Assembly (NCBI RefSeq): GCF_019320115.1
Contig: NC_089587.1
Span: forward strand, 89,050,939 to 89,114,938
Source: Miscanthus floridulus
Taxonomy: Eukaryota > Streptophyta > Magnoliopsida > Poales > Poaceae
Length of the DNA stretch: 64,000 bases
Direction: 5' to 3'
Below, piece after piece: positions 48,407 to 59,603 of the stretch; the stretch's first letter is position 1, and the number at the start of each line of letters is the position of its first letter. Under the pieces are notes generated by a model that saw only the letters and a list, made by a program, of their open reading frames with translations, had not been told where the DNA came from and made no database searches. A program made the translations under genes and the position numbers.

Positions 48407-48682
48407 TACGGATGAAAACGGTACGGATATTTTCCGACCGTATTCGAAACCGAATCCGTTTAGAGGGGTTAAGATCTATCTGTATCCGAGTCTGGATATC
48501 CAACATCCGATACCGTATCCGTATCCGAATACTCAAATCGCATATTTATGATGTCGATATCCAATCGTATCCTATCCGACATAGTTGATACTATCCGTAT
48601 TTAAATCCGAATCCGGACAGAAATATAAAAACAAATATAATATCGGTGATATCCGTCCGTATCCGATCCGTTTTCATCCCTA
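48407..48682 (-). mobile_element. hAT-type MITE, copy 2 (276 bp)
   Basis: Same family and length as 514-789, inverted. The perfect 8-bp target duplication is ATGCTGGC (48399-48406, 48683-48690). The left terminal repeat has one change (TACGGATG). Its duplication overlaps that of the adjoining CACTA element. Confidence 0.95.
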
Positions 48683-48779
48683 ATGCTGGCCATCCTTTTT
48701 GCTTGCGTTCCTTAATTACATAGAGGCAGGATCCATGGAATTGGCGGAATCTACACTACCCCAGATCTAGACATCATTG

Positions 48780-49240
48780 TTGGTTCAAAAATCCCCTTCA
48801 CTGTCGGATTTTGAACCGACAGTGGCATACCAGCAGTGATGAGGGGTTGACATCACTGTTGGTTCTTAAAAGCCGACACTAATCTACAGGAAATAGTGTC
48901 AGTTTTGGGCTCCACCCGACAGTGTCTAGTTGAACAACACTGCCGGTTTGTAGTCCCAACCGACAGTGATGGTTGCTTCAAGAGTGTCAGTTCTTGGCTC
49001 AAGCCAATAGTGTTGAGCAAGCCTACACTGTCGGTTAATGGCTCAAGCCGGCAGTGTTGATCTAGACAACACTGTCGGTTGATAGCTCAAGCCGGCAGTG
49101 TTGAACAAGACAACACTGTCGGTTCATGGCTCAAGCCGGCAGTGTTTTGCAAGACAACACTATCGGTTTGTTAATAACCGGTAGTGTTTTACAAGACAAC
49201 ATTGTCGGTTCGTTGCTAACCGGCAGTGATGACCGATTCA
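48780..49240. repeat. subterminal repeats of the second CACTA element
   Basis: Direct and inverted copies of ACACTGTCGGTT and its complement at intervals of roughly 25-55 bp, with GGCTCAAGCCGGCAGTGTTG recurring. Confidence 0.88.
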
Positions 49241-49445
49241 CATTTTATTGTTTTATAATTTATTTTAATTTATATTTTTTCGTGTAATCAGGTTTCGCTG
49301 TATATACGCTAAGTAGACGACAGGTCCATCAATATTAAACATTACAAATGTTACGGTTACAGTTCAAATGTTTTTATCTAGATCTCGATCCCTCAAAAAA
49401 AATTGTTCTCGGACTTCATAGATTGTGCAATGCTTCTCGGACTTC

Positions 49446-50730
49446 TTACAATAATCTGACGAGCCGTTCTGGGCCATACTGGTCCTTGTACCTCACGGAT
49501 TGTGCAATAGAAAATACTCCATCTTTTTCTAATACCTTGGCTAAGATGAATTTTGCGAGCTCCGATTGCAGTGCGACGATCTCTATGTCTAACAGCCTTT
49601 GGTGGTTATATTTCTTGCGCTGTCGTTCAAAAAAGATGATATCCAAAGAGGAAAATTAAATTATTTTGTTGAATTATTAACAGACATAAATGAAATGGGG
49701 ATTATACACACTAATTTATCGGCTTCTTCCGATTTCCCGCCGATATAGCGAAGCATTGCCCACATTACATAAAACCTGCATTCATTGTTTCCCGCCGGCT
49801 ATGATAGGTACTTTCCCTCCATTTCGACAACCTTGAATGGGACCAGCGTCCCACCGATATGTTTTCTTCGGACACTGAGCAATATTAAAGGGAGAAATAT
49901 TAGAAAGCGGTATGTGTGATTAGAAAATAATATGTTATTAGGATCGCTTACTAATTCAGCACTGCCACCGGTGCATCTAGATGATGAAATGGTTTTTTCT
50001 TCGAGTCCCACACCTCGATCAGATTTTTGGTAAGATTGACACAAATGAAGACGAAATGGTAGCTACAATCATAAAATCCTAATTATCGAATAATCTTAAC
50101 GAAAAAAGAAGCATAAAATTAAAAGCCGAGAACCCATACTCGCAGTTGTAGGCTAGAAGTACGTGGGTTTTCTTCTTCATCGTGAATTCATCAAAAACAG
50201 CAATCAATCTCTGTTTTAGGTCTTCCACGTCACATCTATAGAGGCCTAGACATGTCCTCTCATTGACTCGCAAGGGGTCCAAGAAGCCTATGTAATCCCA
50301 TTCGCTTTTTAGAATACAAAATTTTGCTATACACCTACATAAAATCATGGGAAGTGCTCAAAAGTTAACAATTTGTCTCGAGAGAGTAGTTAATTGTAAT
50401 ATCGTGTGTGTAGGGTACTTACATAGTCTATAGCGTCAACATTTGAACATCGAGAGTGCGTTTCTGGTATAGCTAAAACAAGCACTCCCACTCGACATCG
50501 AACTTCTCTTCTTCAGGATAATAGAAAACATGTGGCGAACGGATAATAACCTCAAAACCAAAGTTGTCCGTCTCTGTTGCTTGAGCCATGTAATATTCAT
50601 GCAACTGGCGCATATATGTTGTCAAATTTTTATACTCCTCATCGGGAACTAAAAGATTGCCCCTTTCATACTTCATTGTCGGTGTTGCCATCCCTTGTAC
50701 ATCATAATAGATGATCGCGGCCTCTTCCAT
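49446..50730 (-). pseudogene. Ulp1-like (C48) cysteine protease region
   Basis: Minus-strand pieces in order: a lead-in (50730-50473; PTMKYERGNLLVPDEEYKNL, DVEWECLF); a segment with EWDYIGFLDPLRVNERTC (50348-50079); a segment with FICVNLTKNLIEVWD (about 50040); a block with AGNNECRFYVMWAMLRYIGG (about 49790-49730), which matches the Cys-bearing motif of Ulp1/SENP proteases; and a C-terminal helix (49646-49446). Acceptor AG and donor GT flank the Cys exon. The usual C-G pair reads C-R here. SUMO-protease-like domains are known passengers of plant transposons. It probably formed the C-terminal part of the TnpA protein next to it. Confidence 0.6.
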
Positions 50731-50996
50731 GGTTAATCCTGGGTTGTCTTCGACGTACTTCTATATGTTTTCCTTAAATCTTTATTGTGTATTTCTTCGT
50801 CTCTTGTTATAGCGTATTTATTCTGTGTTTGCCTTTTGAATTCGGACTTCAACAAATACGAAGGCAGTGAGGCACAGAGATTGAAGAAACTAACATAATC
50901 TTCCTTTGAGATATGTGCTATAATTTTTCTTTCATCAAGGTGGTAACGCTACCACTGAATGGCCTTTTTCTTTTCAGTTGGTCCACTTTGGGAGCA

Positions 50997-53026
50997 TTAG
51001 CGACCAAATCCAATGACCTTTTCTACGACTACGAGGATGTCCTTGATCTTGTTTTGGGCTGAGGTGGAGGAGGAGGATGACGACGAGAATTCTGTTTTCC
51101 CGGCGCTGATGAAGATGGAGGAGGAGGAGGAGTCTCTTTTCTCAGGGCTGATGAAGATGGAGTCGGAGGAGGAGGAATAGAAGGACCTCTGTCTTCTCGA
51201 GGGTGATGGCTCCGGATGAGGAGGGAAGTGATCTATGTTGGGAGATGGTGAGTGATCATCGCGGGTGGATGAAGACTCACAGTCGTCCTCATCATCAGAG
51301 GATAATTGATGGTCAAGCTTAATGAAGCGCTTGCGCCAGGCCACTTGAGAGCCCTTCTTTTGACCAAGTTTTGGCCTATCTTTCGCTATGGGGTACTCAA
51401 TGGGTATCTTGTTAAACTTCTTATCAAGTATTCTGTCAATGGTGATGCGAGCGTACCACAGTGGAATTGGATGGCCATTAATTGTCCCGTCTCCCGTAGG
51501 CCAGGCCTGGCCGAGCGCCACCTTGTTCTTTGTCCATTCCTGATGGATGTACAACCTAACATTGATGGGTTCAGTGATGTCATCCATAGGATGAGGCACA
51601 TTCGCCTCTTCTTCATCGAGCGGGGTCGATCCGTAGCTGCTGTGACCCCGAAACTATGGGCTAAAGGTAGTAGGAGTGGGATTTTGTGGTACTACTGACC
51701 CCTTGGACAACAAAATTTGCTCGACTCGTGCTTCAATGGTCGCCTCAATCCGTGCTTCCATCTCTTTTAGTCTCCTCAAATACTCTACCTCCTGTTCCGC
51801 TCTACCCCTCGAGCGGCTCCGGTAAGTGTTAGATTCTTGGGGGAATGCTAGTTTCCAAGGAACAACACCGGTTCCTCTAGTGCGACTAGGGTGCTCCTTG
51901 GTTTCGAGTGCTTGGGTGAGCACGTCTTTCTCCCTATTAGAAGTGCAAGTCCCTTGCCTCACCTCCTCAGTTACCTGGGAGATCCTCTGGATGAGTTCGC
52001 TCATGGGTTGATTTGAGGAGCTAAAGCTCCCATCCTCGGCGTGCCGTACATTTCTCCCCATATAGTATAATACCGATCTGGGCTCCCAATCGGCGGTCTC
52101 AACCTCAATGCCTTCCTCAGCAAGGCGATCCATCTTTTGAAGTTCTGCTTCAAATTCTGGCATCTTTTTGGCAAAGCTAGGAGAGCTGAGATGATGAGGA
52201 TTCATCGCTTTCTGTGAATTCTCCTTATTCTTCCTGCTCAGTTCTAAGTACTCCTCGGATAACCTATATTCCTTAAAATCCTGCCAGAAGTCCTTCTGCT
52301 TGCTAAACTATCCACCATCGAAATCTAGTTCTTTATTTTGGAGGACAAAATTCTTGTACAATGTCCCCTTGAAATTCATGAAGCATGTCCCCATGATTTC
52401 TTTTGTTTTTTTCTTGACTAACTCCCTGTCATACTCGGCTGGAAAAGTGAAATACTCTAGGATCTTGACATCCCATATGTAATCCTTCTCGCTTTCGGGA
52501 ACCCTCCATCGGTCATCATCTTTCCCAATCCACTTCCTGTACTTAATCGGGATGAAGTCCCTAACAAGTAACCCAAGGATAGTCTTGTATTTTGTCAAAT
52601 CTATAGGCGGTGAGAGTGGATCTCCGAATTCATCGAACTCAGTAATGTGCCAGTGTGCAATCCTACCAACAGGAATCTTTGACATGCCTCGCTTGGATCT
52701 GGCCTTCCTGCTACCCGAACCCTCTGGCTCCTCGGCCGGCGGAGGCTCCTGCTAGACTGCTAGAGACACCAAGTAAGCTATGGCCCTCTCAATTGATTAG
52801 CGTGTGTGGCTACATAGTCACATGATACCAAAGTTACCTGGCCATCTTGGTCATTTTGACCCAGATCGAGTAGGCCGGACGGGGTCCATGGCTGCTCGTT
52901 CTCACCAACCTGATTGACACCGTCACCGTTTGTCGGATCATGCGGCTCTCCTGTTCCAGCGATATCAGCCGCTTCTTGTTATCGATCTGTTCTTCGGTGA
53001 CGAGGTAACAGGCGATGATGAGTCAT
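50997..53026 (-). pseudogene. TnpA-type protein of the second CACTA element
   Basis: Exon 1 runs from ATG 53026 to 52838, then an 89-bp GT-AG intron (52749-52837) and a long exon 52748-50997. The first exon has a TAA in place of Gln near 52978. The core begins MSKIPVGRIAHWHITEFDEF (52685), continues with a DRWRVPESEKDYIWDVKI-type block and a coiled coil (EYLRRLKEMEARIEATIEAR), then a conserved-looking segment (VALGQAWPTGDGTINGHPIP) and a Ser-rich acidic tail. TAG stops near 52308 and 51654 interrupt an otherwise continuous frame. Role by family: binding of the terminal repeats in transposition. Confidence 0.75.
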
Positions 53027-53230
53027 GGCTGTGACACGATCGTGGTTAGTTTTGGCCGTGGACAACTACTAATAGCATATGTTCATATATATATAATATG
53101 TTTAATGCAAAGTCTAATAATAAGTCCACATACAACAAAGTCAAATAATAGCATATGTTCACCTAGAACAAATTCATTGTTTGATTGACCACATACAACA
53201 AAGTCCATCTACTGTTCTACGAAACTAAGT

Positions 53231-53582
53231 CTACATCAACTTCCAAATAAGAAAAGCGATGACCATAGCCATAAATAAAAGCATGACATCTTTCCAAGAC
53301 CAAGGAGCAATTCTCCTAATCTTCACATCTTCGACGGGTGACTTCTCTTCGATCTCTAGTGCCAGCGGATGGCCATGGTTTGTATTCATTGGACCATAGT
53401 AGGTCGGTTGCCTATGGTTTGCAAGGTAGGTCGGATGACTATAGTAGGCCACCAAAGCTTTAGCTTCTGTGTTGTATTTTTTTGTGTAAATTACCAGGGT
53501 AGCGATTGACTTGAGCATAGCAATCTTCCCAGGTTCGATATATCCCAGGCATGTGACCAACATGCACTACATACCATGTCAT
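53231..53582 (-). pseudogene. RNase H1 N-terminal-domain protein, membrane tail
   Basis: A small protein of about 117 residues starting MTWYVVHVGHMPGIYRTWED at 53582. The first 45 residues match the caulimovirus-viroplasmin/RNase H1 N-terminal fold (PF01693 type), which binds RNA-DNA hybrids or double-stranded RNA: YVV.G..PGIY.TWEDC..QV..YPG. The RNase H catalytic domain is absent. The C-terminus is one hydrophobic helix (WKDVMLLFMAMVIAFLIW) at the very end, like a tail anchor. An extra A in a seven-A run (about 53482) shifts the frame. Similar short proteins with a C-terminal hydrophobic helix occur in grass CACTA elements as I recall; no function is established. Confidence 0.65.
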
Positions 53583-54480
53583 GGTTGCCTATACATTTAA
53601 GTAAATTAAGCATGTGGTAAGTGGTAATGGTAACTCACTGAACAAGAGTTATTATTTAAGTTATATGTCCAAACTAAATCTATTTAATGTTCTTTATCCT
53701 TGACATGATAAAAATTACCTCAATAATTGGACTGTTTATTATTCGGAGATCAATGTGGTTTAGTAATCATACTTGCTGCTGCTGCCGAGCCAATTTTAAA
53801 AGTTGTTTTTAAATTTTTTTTCTGGAACAAACATCTATAGATGCCTTTTTTAAGCATGTTATACATTCCATCATTGCTTAAGCAAGAGCAGAAATTCTTA
53901 TCTAACTCTTACACAAACAGAACACTCCCTATCGTCATAAATAAGACGTCCACAGTAATTAACGTGTACCTTTGACTGCTAGTTTCCATTGCTTGCAATA
54001 ATTACAAAGTACAGAGATATCATAACATTATGCAACGACTATTCGAGACAGATATGCTCATATCATTGTCACATATTCAATCTAACTATGTCAAGAGGTG
54101 TTGATGATCAATGTTTAAATACTTAGACCGCACACAGCGCAAAAGGTCACTTAGCTGTGACTCGAGGGAATAACTTGTTGCTACAACATGCAAATAACAC
54201 CAATGGTTCTTAAACAGTTTAGGGCCATGATTACTAGGTCCTCAACAAATCAGTAGGTAGCATAATCTCTTTAGGGAAAAACTAACGGGTTTATGTAACA
54301 GCATGTACATACAAGGATAGCTAAACCAAAGAGTAACAATATGTAACTCAATTGAATAGGAATCGGCTGCTATTGGGAAGACAACAACCGTGGGGCATTT
54401 CATCAAACACTTAGGTGGTAGTGAGCCACGCACTCACCGTGGGAGTGGGAAAGCAGCTGTCCGCGCGCTCCTGAAGGCCT
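53583..54480. other. AT-rich spacer, no gene
   Basis: Between the small protein gene and a GC-rich repeat block. No recognisable coding sequence or repeat; it may be promoter and leader DNA for the minus-strand genes. Confidence 0.4.
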
Positions 54481-54499
54481 CAGTGGTGCTTTGGTGTGG

Positions 54500-54765
54500 G
54501 GTAGTGGACGGCGTGGGGAGTGCTCCGATGTGGGGCGGTGCATGGGCGTCGGCGTCGAAGAAGAGGAGCACGGGGCTGGGAACGGCGGCGTAGGGGGCGG
54601 CGGACGGGTGCTCCGGCGTGGGGCGATGCACGGGCATCGGCGTCGAAGAAGAGGAGCGCGGGGCTAGGAACGGCGACGTGGGGGGCGATGGACGGGTGCT
54701 CCGGCGTGGGGCAGTGCATGGGCATCGGCGTCGAAGAAGAGGAGCGTGGGGTTGGGAACGGTTGG
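54500..54765. repeat. 88-bp GC-rich tandem repeat, three copies
   Basis: The phrase GGCGTCGAAGAAGAGGAGC recurs at 54551, 54639 and 54727, exactly 88 bp apart. Several frames are open across it, as in the GC-rich leader of the first CACTA element at 36345-36690. Confidence 0.92.
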
Positions 54766-54824
54766 CGCGGGGTTGAAATTTGGATAATTTCAACCCGCGC
54801 CGGGCTTTTATACCAGACCTCATC

Positions 54825-55335
54825 ACTGTCGATTCTAATTATAAAATGATTGTGATGGGGGTACATCACTGCCGGTTGTAAGTCTAAACCAACAGTGATG
54901 TATAAATATCACTGCTGGGTCATTCTTTAAACCGACAGTGATTGCTGTGTAGCGGTTCCAGCATAAGTAAGTTATCTTTTCTACTTCTTTCAAATACCTC
55001 CTACTGGTTCAACGGTTAAGACCCCGTAACTTAGCCCCCGATACCCGTGTTCGAATCCCGAGCGGCCCAATTTTTTGGTTTAATTTTATAATTTATTAAG
55101 CGGTCTAAAGGTCAAAAGAAAAAAAAATAAACCTTGGCACACATTCTATACTAGCGCAGCGGTTAAGGCTCTGAACTCTGTAGCTCGAGACCCGAGCTCA
55201 AACCTGAGGGCTGGCATAATTTTTTTAATTTTTTATATATCACTGTCGGTTTTCAAAATAAACCGACAGTGATAACTAGCATCACTGTCGGTCTCTTCTC
55301 ATCACTGTTGGTTTTTTGAAACCGACAGTGATGTT
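54825..55335. repeat. CACTA-type hairpin repeats with tRNA-like modules
   Basis: Inverted pairs of TCACTGTCGGTTT and AAACCGACAGTGA at 54825-54950 and 55235-55335. Between them are two tRNA-like modules on the plus strand. The first has A-box TGGTTCAACGG (55005-55015) and B-box GTTCGAATCCC (55049-55059). The second has A-box TAGCGCAGCGG (55152-55162) with a degraded B-box (55195-55205). Confidence 0.75.
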
Positions 55336-55379
55336 TATATATATTAAAAAAATTCTTTTATATACTGAATAAATAGAAG

Positions 55380-56815
55380 TATATGTATTCCTATGTTGAA
55401 ATGGCTTAAATTTTTTTTGGTAAGCTTGTACCCCCAAATTAAGATCTCACAAAGGATATTAGGTTTTTCTAATCATTTTTTTATTTATTATTTTTTCTGT
55501 GTGCTGAATGAGACAAAAGAGGGTGAATTTCATCTTGGACCCTATAGATTTTTTTCATCCACCTCCACAAAATTCTTATTCCTAGGGCATATTAGAGCCT
55601 ATGTAAAAGTTTGGCACCATTTTGGATCTTTTCGTGGGTAGACTCAGTTCAACCTATAATTAATCGGTGTCGTCGCACGGAAATTCAATTAAACCTCAGA
55701 AAGTAGCAAACCATCTCCGAAAAATCCCAAACTAGGTGTTTCCTTCACATGTGGCACGTGCAAGCCTAATAAAAAGTTTGAGACCAGTACGATACCGGAA
55801 TGCGTATGAACCACAGAAACCTTGATAACCTATGTGTATAGTCATGGTTCGATTAAAGGGCACATGTACCTCTGTGAAGCATGTATACTCCGCCTATTTT
55901 GAAATAGCTTGAATTTTTTTGATAAGCATGTACACACAAATTAAGACCCCACACAGGATCTGAGGTTCTTCTGATCATTTTTTTATTTATTATATTTTTC
56001 TCTATGCCCAATAAGACAAAAGAGGGTGAATTTCATCTTGGACCCAATAGATTTTTTTCATCCACCTCCACAAAATTCTTATCCCTAGGACACATTAGAG
56101 TCTGTGTAAAAGTTTGGCACCATTCCGGATCTTTTTCGTGGGTAGACTCAGTTCAACCTATAATTAAACGGTGTCGTCGCGCGAAAAATCAATTAAACCT
56201 CAGAAAAGTAGCAAACCATCTCCGAAAAATCTCAAACTTGGTGTTTCCTTCACACATGACACGTGCAAGCCTAAGAATAATTTTGAGACCAATACGACGC
56301 CAGAATGCTTATGAACCATAGAAACCTTAATAACCTATGTGTATAGTCATGGTTCGATGAAAAGGCAAATGAACCTATGTGAAGCATGTATACTCCGCCT
56401 ATGTCAAAATGGCTTGAAATTTTTTTGACAAGCATGTATATCCAAATTAAGACCCCACACAAGATCTTATGTTTTTCTGATCATTTTTTATTTATTATAT
56501 TTTTCTCTGTGCCAAATGAGACAAAAGAGGGTGAATTTCATCTTGGACCCAATAGATTTTTTTCATCCACCTCCACAAAATTCTTATCCCTAGGGCATAT
56601 TAGAGTCTATGTAAAAGTTTAGCACCATTCTAGATCTTTTCGTGGGTAGACTCAGTTCAACCTATAATTAATAGGTGTCGTCGCGCGGAAATTCAATTAA
56701 GCCTCAGAAAGTAGCAAACCATCTCCGAATAATCCCAAACTTGGTGTTTCCTTCACACGTGGCACATGCAAGCCTGAGAATAATTTTGAGACCAATACGA
56801 CACTAGAATGTATAT
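55380..56815. repeat. ~504-bp tandem repeat, three copies
   Basis: The landmark GGGTGAATTTCATCTTGGAC occurs at 55521, 56024 and 56529 (spacings 503 and 505). Copies are close to 90% alike by eye; the third stops near GAATG at 56810. Short repeated ORFs across it (MRQKRG-like and TSTKFLSLGHIRV) are a consequence of the repeat and are not supported as genes. Confidence 0.9.
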
Positions 56816-57001
56816 TTCTAGTTGCCCAACAAATATTACACGAATTACATGCATAACAATAATTAAACACACAAAGTCGTACATATTAAAATTAGAACCC
56901 AATTAAACTACGACCTTGAAAACCTAGCTAAATAAACATTAATTACTATCGAAATCACAGCCAGGATCAATCGGGCCACGCACACTAACATACCTCTGTA
57001 G

Positions 57002-57936
57002 CTATATATGGTAATTGATGTCACGGATTATGTATCCGCTTGTATCGATGAAGTCTAATGCCCATATGAGTGCACTCTCTCGTGCCTCACAATACCGAAA
57101 GAATGGTTGACCAAAGATGTAACCTACTAAACGACCACTGCCCATGTTAGTAATCCTTATGAAGTACTGACGTCCTTCTATAGTGAGCTAGCCGAGGTTT
57201 CCATTGTAGAAGTCTTAATCGTATTCGAGTTGCTCCATAGCTTGGTCTAGAATGGCCCACAAGCCACATGCAGCATAGGTAAGGTCCTATAGCACAATCT
57301 GCATGTGGAGAAAAAGAAAAAAAATAGAGAATGTTATTACAATAATAAACAATAAATAACCACGATTCAGGTATAAGTGACCATTTTACCACATCCGCAT
57401 GGTTGTAGCTCGCAAACCATTCACTTGCTTGCGGGATGGGGATATCACCAGCATTCAAAGCAAGTGCCTTGAAGTGCGAGAAATCAGGCACATCATAGCA
57501 AATACGCCGAAGTGCCTCTAAACAGATGCGCATGGCACTTAATTGGGCGCTTATCACGTCCAGGCTCTGTATTCCCATCCCATGGATATGGTTCCGATAA
57601 TTTGAACCCCTCATAGGGATAAAAAAAACTAAGTTCACATGTCCATAGCCGACCACTTGTATTAGATGTCGTGTTCTCGACGATGTCCGAGATAAAGAAC
57701 CAGCTAAGTGTTGTCCGTAGCCAATCTATTGGGGATATAGTCTGCGACATATATGCATGCAACAATAATATTAAACTAATTACACTTATTTGTTAGCATA
57801 AAAAAACAAAAAAATGTTGGAAAATATTTCATACAATAGCTGGAACAGGGAACCGTGGAATAGCCACATTAGTAGCGAATGGCTCATCGCCAGGGTAGAA
57901 ACCTGGTTCTTGTGGTGGGGGAGGTCCGTTGTTCAT
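57002..57936 (-). pseudogene. unrecognised three-exon gene
   Basis: Exon 1, 57936-57835, starts MNNGPPPPQEPGFYPGDEPF. Exon 2, 57741-57390, has SPIDWLRTTLSWFFISDIVE and DVPDFSHFKALALNAGDIPI. Exon 3, 57298-57002, has FIRITNMGSGRLVGYIFGQP and ALIWALDFIDTSGYIIRDIN. Introns are 57742-57834 (93 bp) and 57299-57389 (91 bp), both GT-AG. A frameshift near 57500 and three stops in exon 3 make it a pseudogene. A TATA box lies upstream at 58274-58284. I do not recognise the family: no catalytic motif, zinc site or membrane helix is evident. It lies inside CACTA-derived DNA in the same direction as the transposase genes, so it may be an accessory gene of that family or a captured host gene. Confidence 0.6.
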
Positions 57937-58273
57937 ACCACCTGATCGATAAAATGCAAAAAATGAACATAAAATATATGCACAAAAAAAATTTCAAGTA
58001 AAATGTGGCAACATAATTAAATATAGATCGAATGCAAGGAATAAGAATATATATAAATGTAGAATGCAAAGAAACATGAATATAAATATAGATCAAATGA
58101 ATATAGATAGAATATGGGAGAAGACAACATATCAATATCATTGGAAAATATAGGAGCCATGACCAAATCACGTAGAGAGAGAGTGGATGTCTTGAGAAGT
58201 GAGAGTGAAACGTGAGAAATGAGACTGAGAGAGTTCATGGGTGGGTGGGATCGATGTATGTGGCTGGCAGTTT

Positions 58274-58284
58274 GTTTTATATAG
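58274..58284 (-). promoter_or_regulatory. TATA box for the unrecognised gene
   Basis: CTATATAAAAC on the minus strand, about 340 bp before the exon-1 ATG at 57936. The sequence between is pyrimidine-rich like a grass 5' leader and may contain a 5' UTR intron ending at ATCAG near 57945. Confidence 0.5.
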
Positions 58285-59070
58285 AGGGGCATGGACATCA
58301 CTACCGATTTTTAAATAGAACCGATAGTAAATGTGGCTATCACTGTCGGTTTCTAAATAGAACCAACAGTGAAGGTGCATATATATAAAGGATATATTTA
58401 TTTAGATACTACAGTGGGAAAGTTTTAACAAGAACGATATATTTATTTAGATAGTAATGAAATACATCAAAAATTTACAAAAAAAATAGAAATAAGTTAC
58501 ACATACAATAACGATATATTTATTTAGACAGTGAAGGTGGCTATCACTACTCTGTGAACCTCGTGGCATCTCCAATCTTCGGCGTTGCTCTATCTTCAGA
58601 AGCATTCTTCTAGTACCTCATGTGTGCACCATTTTGGTGGACTACGATGCATAACGATATCTGTGGTTTGTTGTGAGAGGAAAATATTGTATCATGGCTG
58701 ATAAGGCCTGTCTAAAACCAACATGCATGGAGAGGCTAGCTCCTGGCCAAGGGCCATTTTATAGGGACTAACAGTCATGGTATATTTTTATTTCTAAACT
58801 AAAGTTGTCGGGGTAGATGGGAGCAGTGTTTCAACTGTTGTGGTCATGGGAGCACTGTTGGCATGTAAGGAGCATCTACACATCACTGTCGGTTTTAGTT
58901 TAAAAACCGACAGTGAATTGGGCCTTCTGTGTCGGTTTGAGCAACCGACTGTGATAGAAGCTATCACTGCCGATTTTAAAACCAAAACCGACAGTGAAGG
59001 GCCCTCCCGCCAACTTTTAGTAAAAAAATATAAAAAAAATATTGTCGGTTTGGAACCTGCCATCGCAGCC
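58285..59070. repeat. CACTA-type hairpin repeats and a MITE scrap
   Basis: TCACTGTCGGTTT-type inverted pairs at 58297-58375 and 58880-59055. Around 58655-58710 is a fragment like the end of a common grass MITE (GTTGTGAGAGGAAAATATTG, CATGGCTGATAAG). No gene. Confidence 0.65.
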
Positions 59071-59102
59071 TTTTTATAAAAAATATTAAAAAGTTTGGCC
59101 CA

Positions 59103-59325
59103 CCTGAGATTTGAGCGCTGGTCGCGGGGTCGAGAGTGCGCAGCCTTAACTGCAGAGTTAGGATAGGGAGTTCGGTTAGAATGGTTTTATTTATTTCTTT
59201 TATTCTATCGTAATGTACTACTAAATAATAAATGCAAAATCAAAAAAATTTGGCCTGCCTGGGATTCGAGCGTGGGTCTCAAAAAACAGAGTGCGCGGCC
59301 TTAACCGCTGAGCTAGGGTAGGGAG
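59103..59325 (-). other. two tRNA-like modules, minus strand
   Basis: On the minus strand, TAGCTCAGCGG (59315-59305) is a perfect A-box and GCTCGAATCCC (59271-59261) a near-perfect B-box. A related, more decayed copy lies at 59163-59103 (TAACTCTGCAG; CGCTCAAATCTC). No acceptor stem was evident. Confidence 0.6.
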
Positions 59326-59603
59326 TTCGCTTAGTTTGCTTTTCTTTATTTATTTATTAATAGAAATAATGTAGTTTGTTTATATTCTAAAATAACACAA
59401 AAATTTGTGTCTTGATTATTTAATTCTATGATAATTAATTAATGGTCTATAATTATCAAATAATAGTGTTTGTGAACATCATCTTAATATTTGATTACAT
59501 AGTCAATAATTAAATTGTAGAGATGCGCACAAAATATAAATTAAATATTCAGTGCGAATTGCTGATACAACGTCTGCATAATGATTACATAGTTAACTAT
59601 AAT

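Noticed and set aside
33170..49240. CRISPR-like array
   Set aside because: Regularly spaced short repeats here are CACTA subterminal motifs in both orientations with irregular spacing, in a plant genome.
51306..51698. 130-codon plus-strand ORF
   Set aside because: Antisense shadow of the minus-strand TnpA coding sequence, which has the recognisable motifs.
54434..54869. Pro/Ser/Arg-rich minus-strand ORFs
   Set aside because: They follow from the 88-bp GC-rich tandem repeat; composition-driven open frames.
55005..55059. Functional tRNA gene
   Set aside because: A- and B-boxes are good but I could not form acceptor and anticodon stems by eye, and it lies within transposon repeats.
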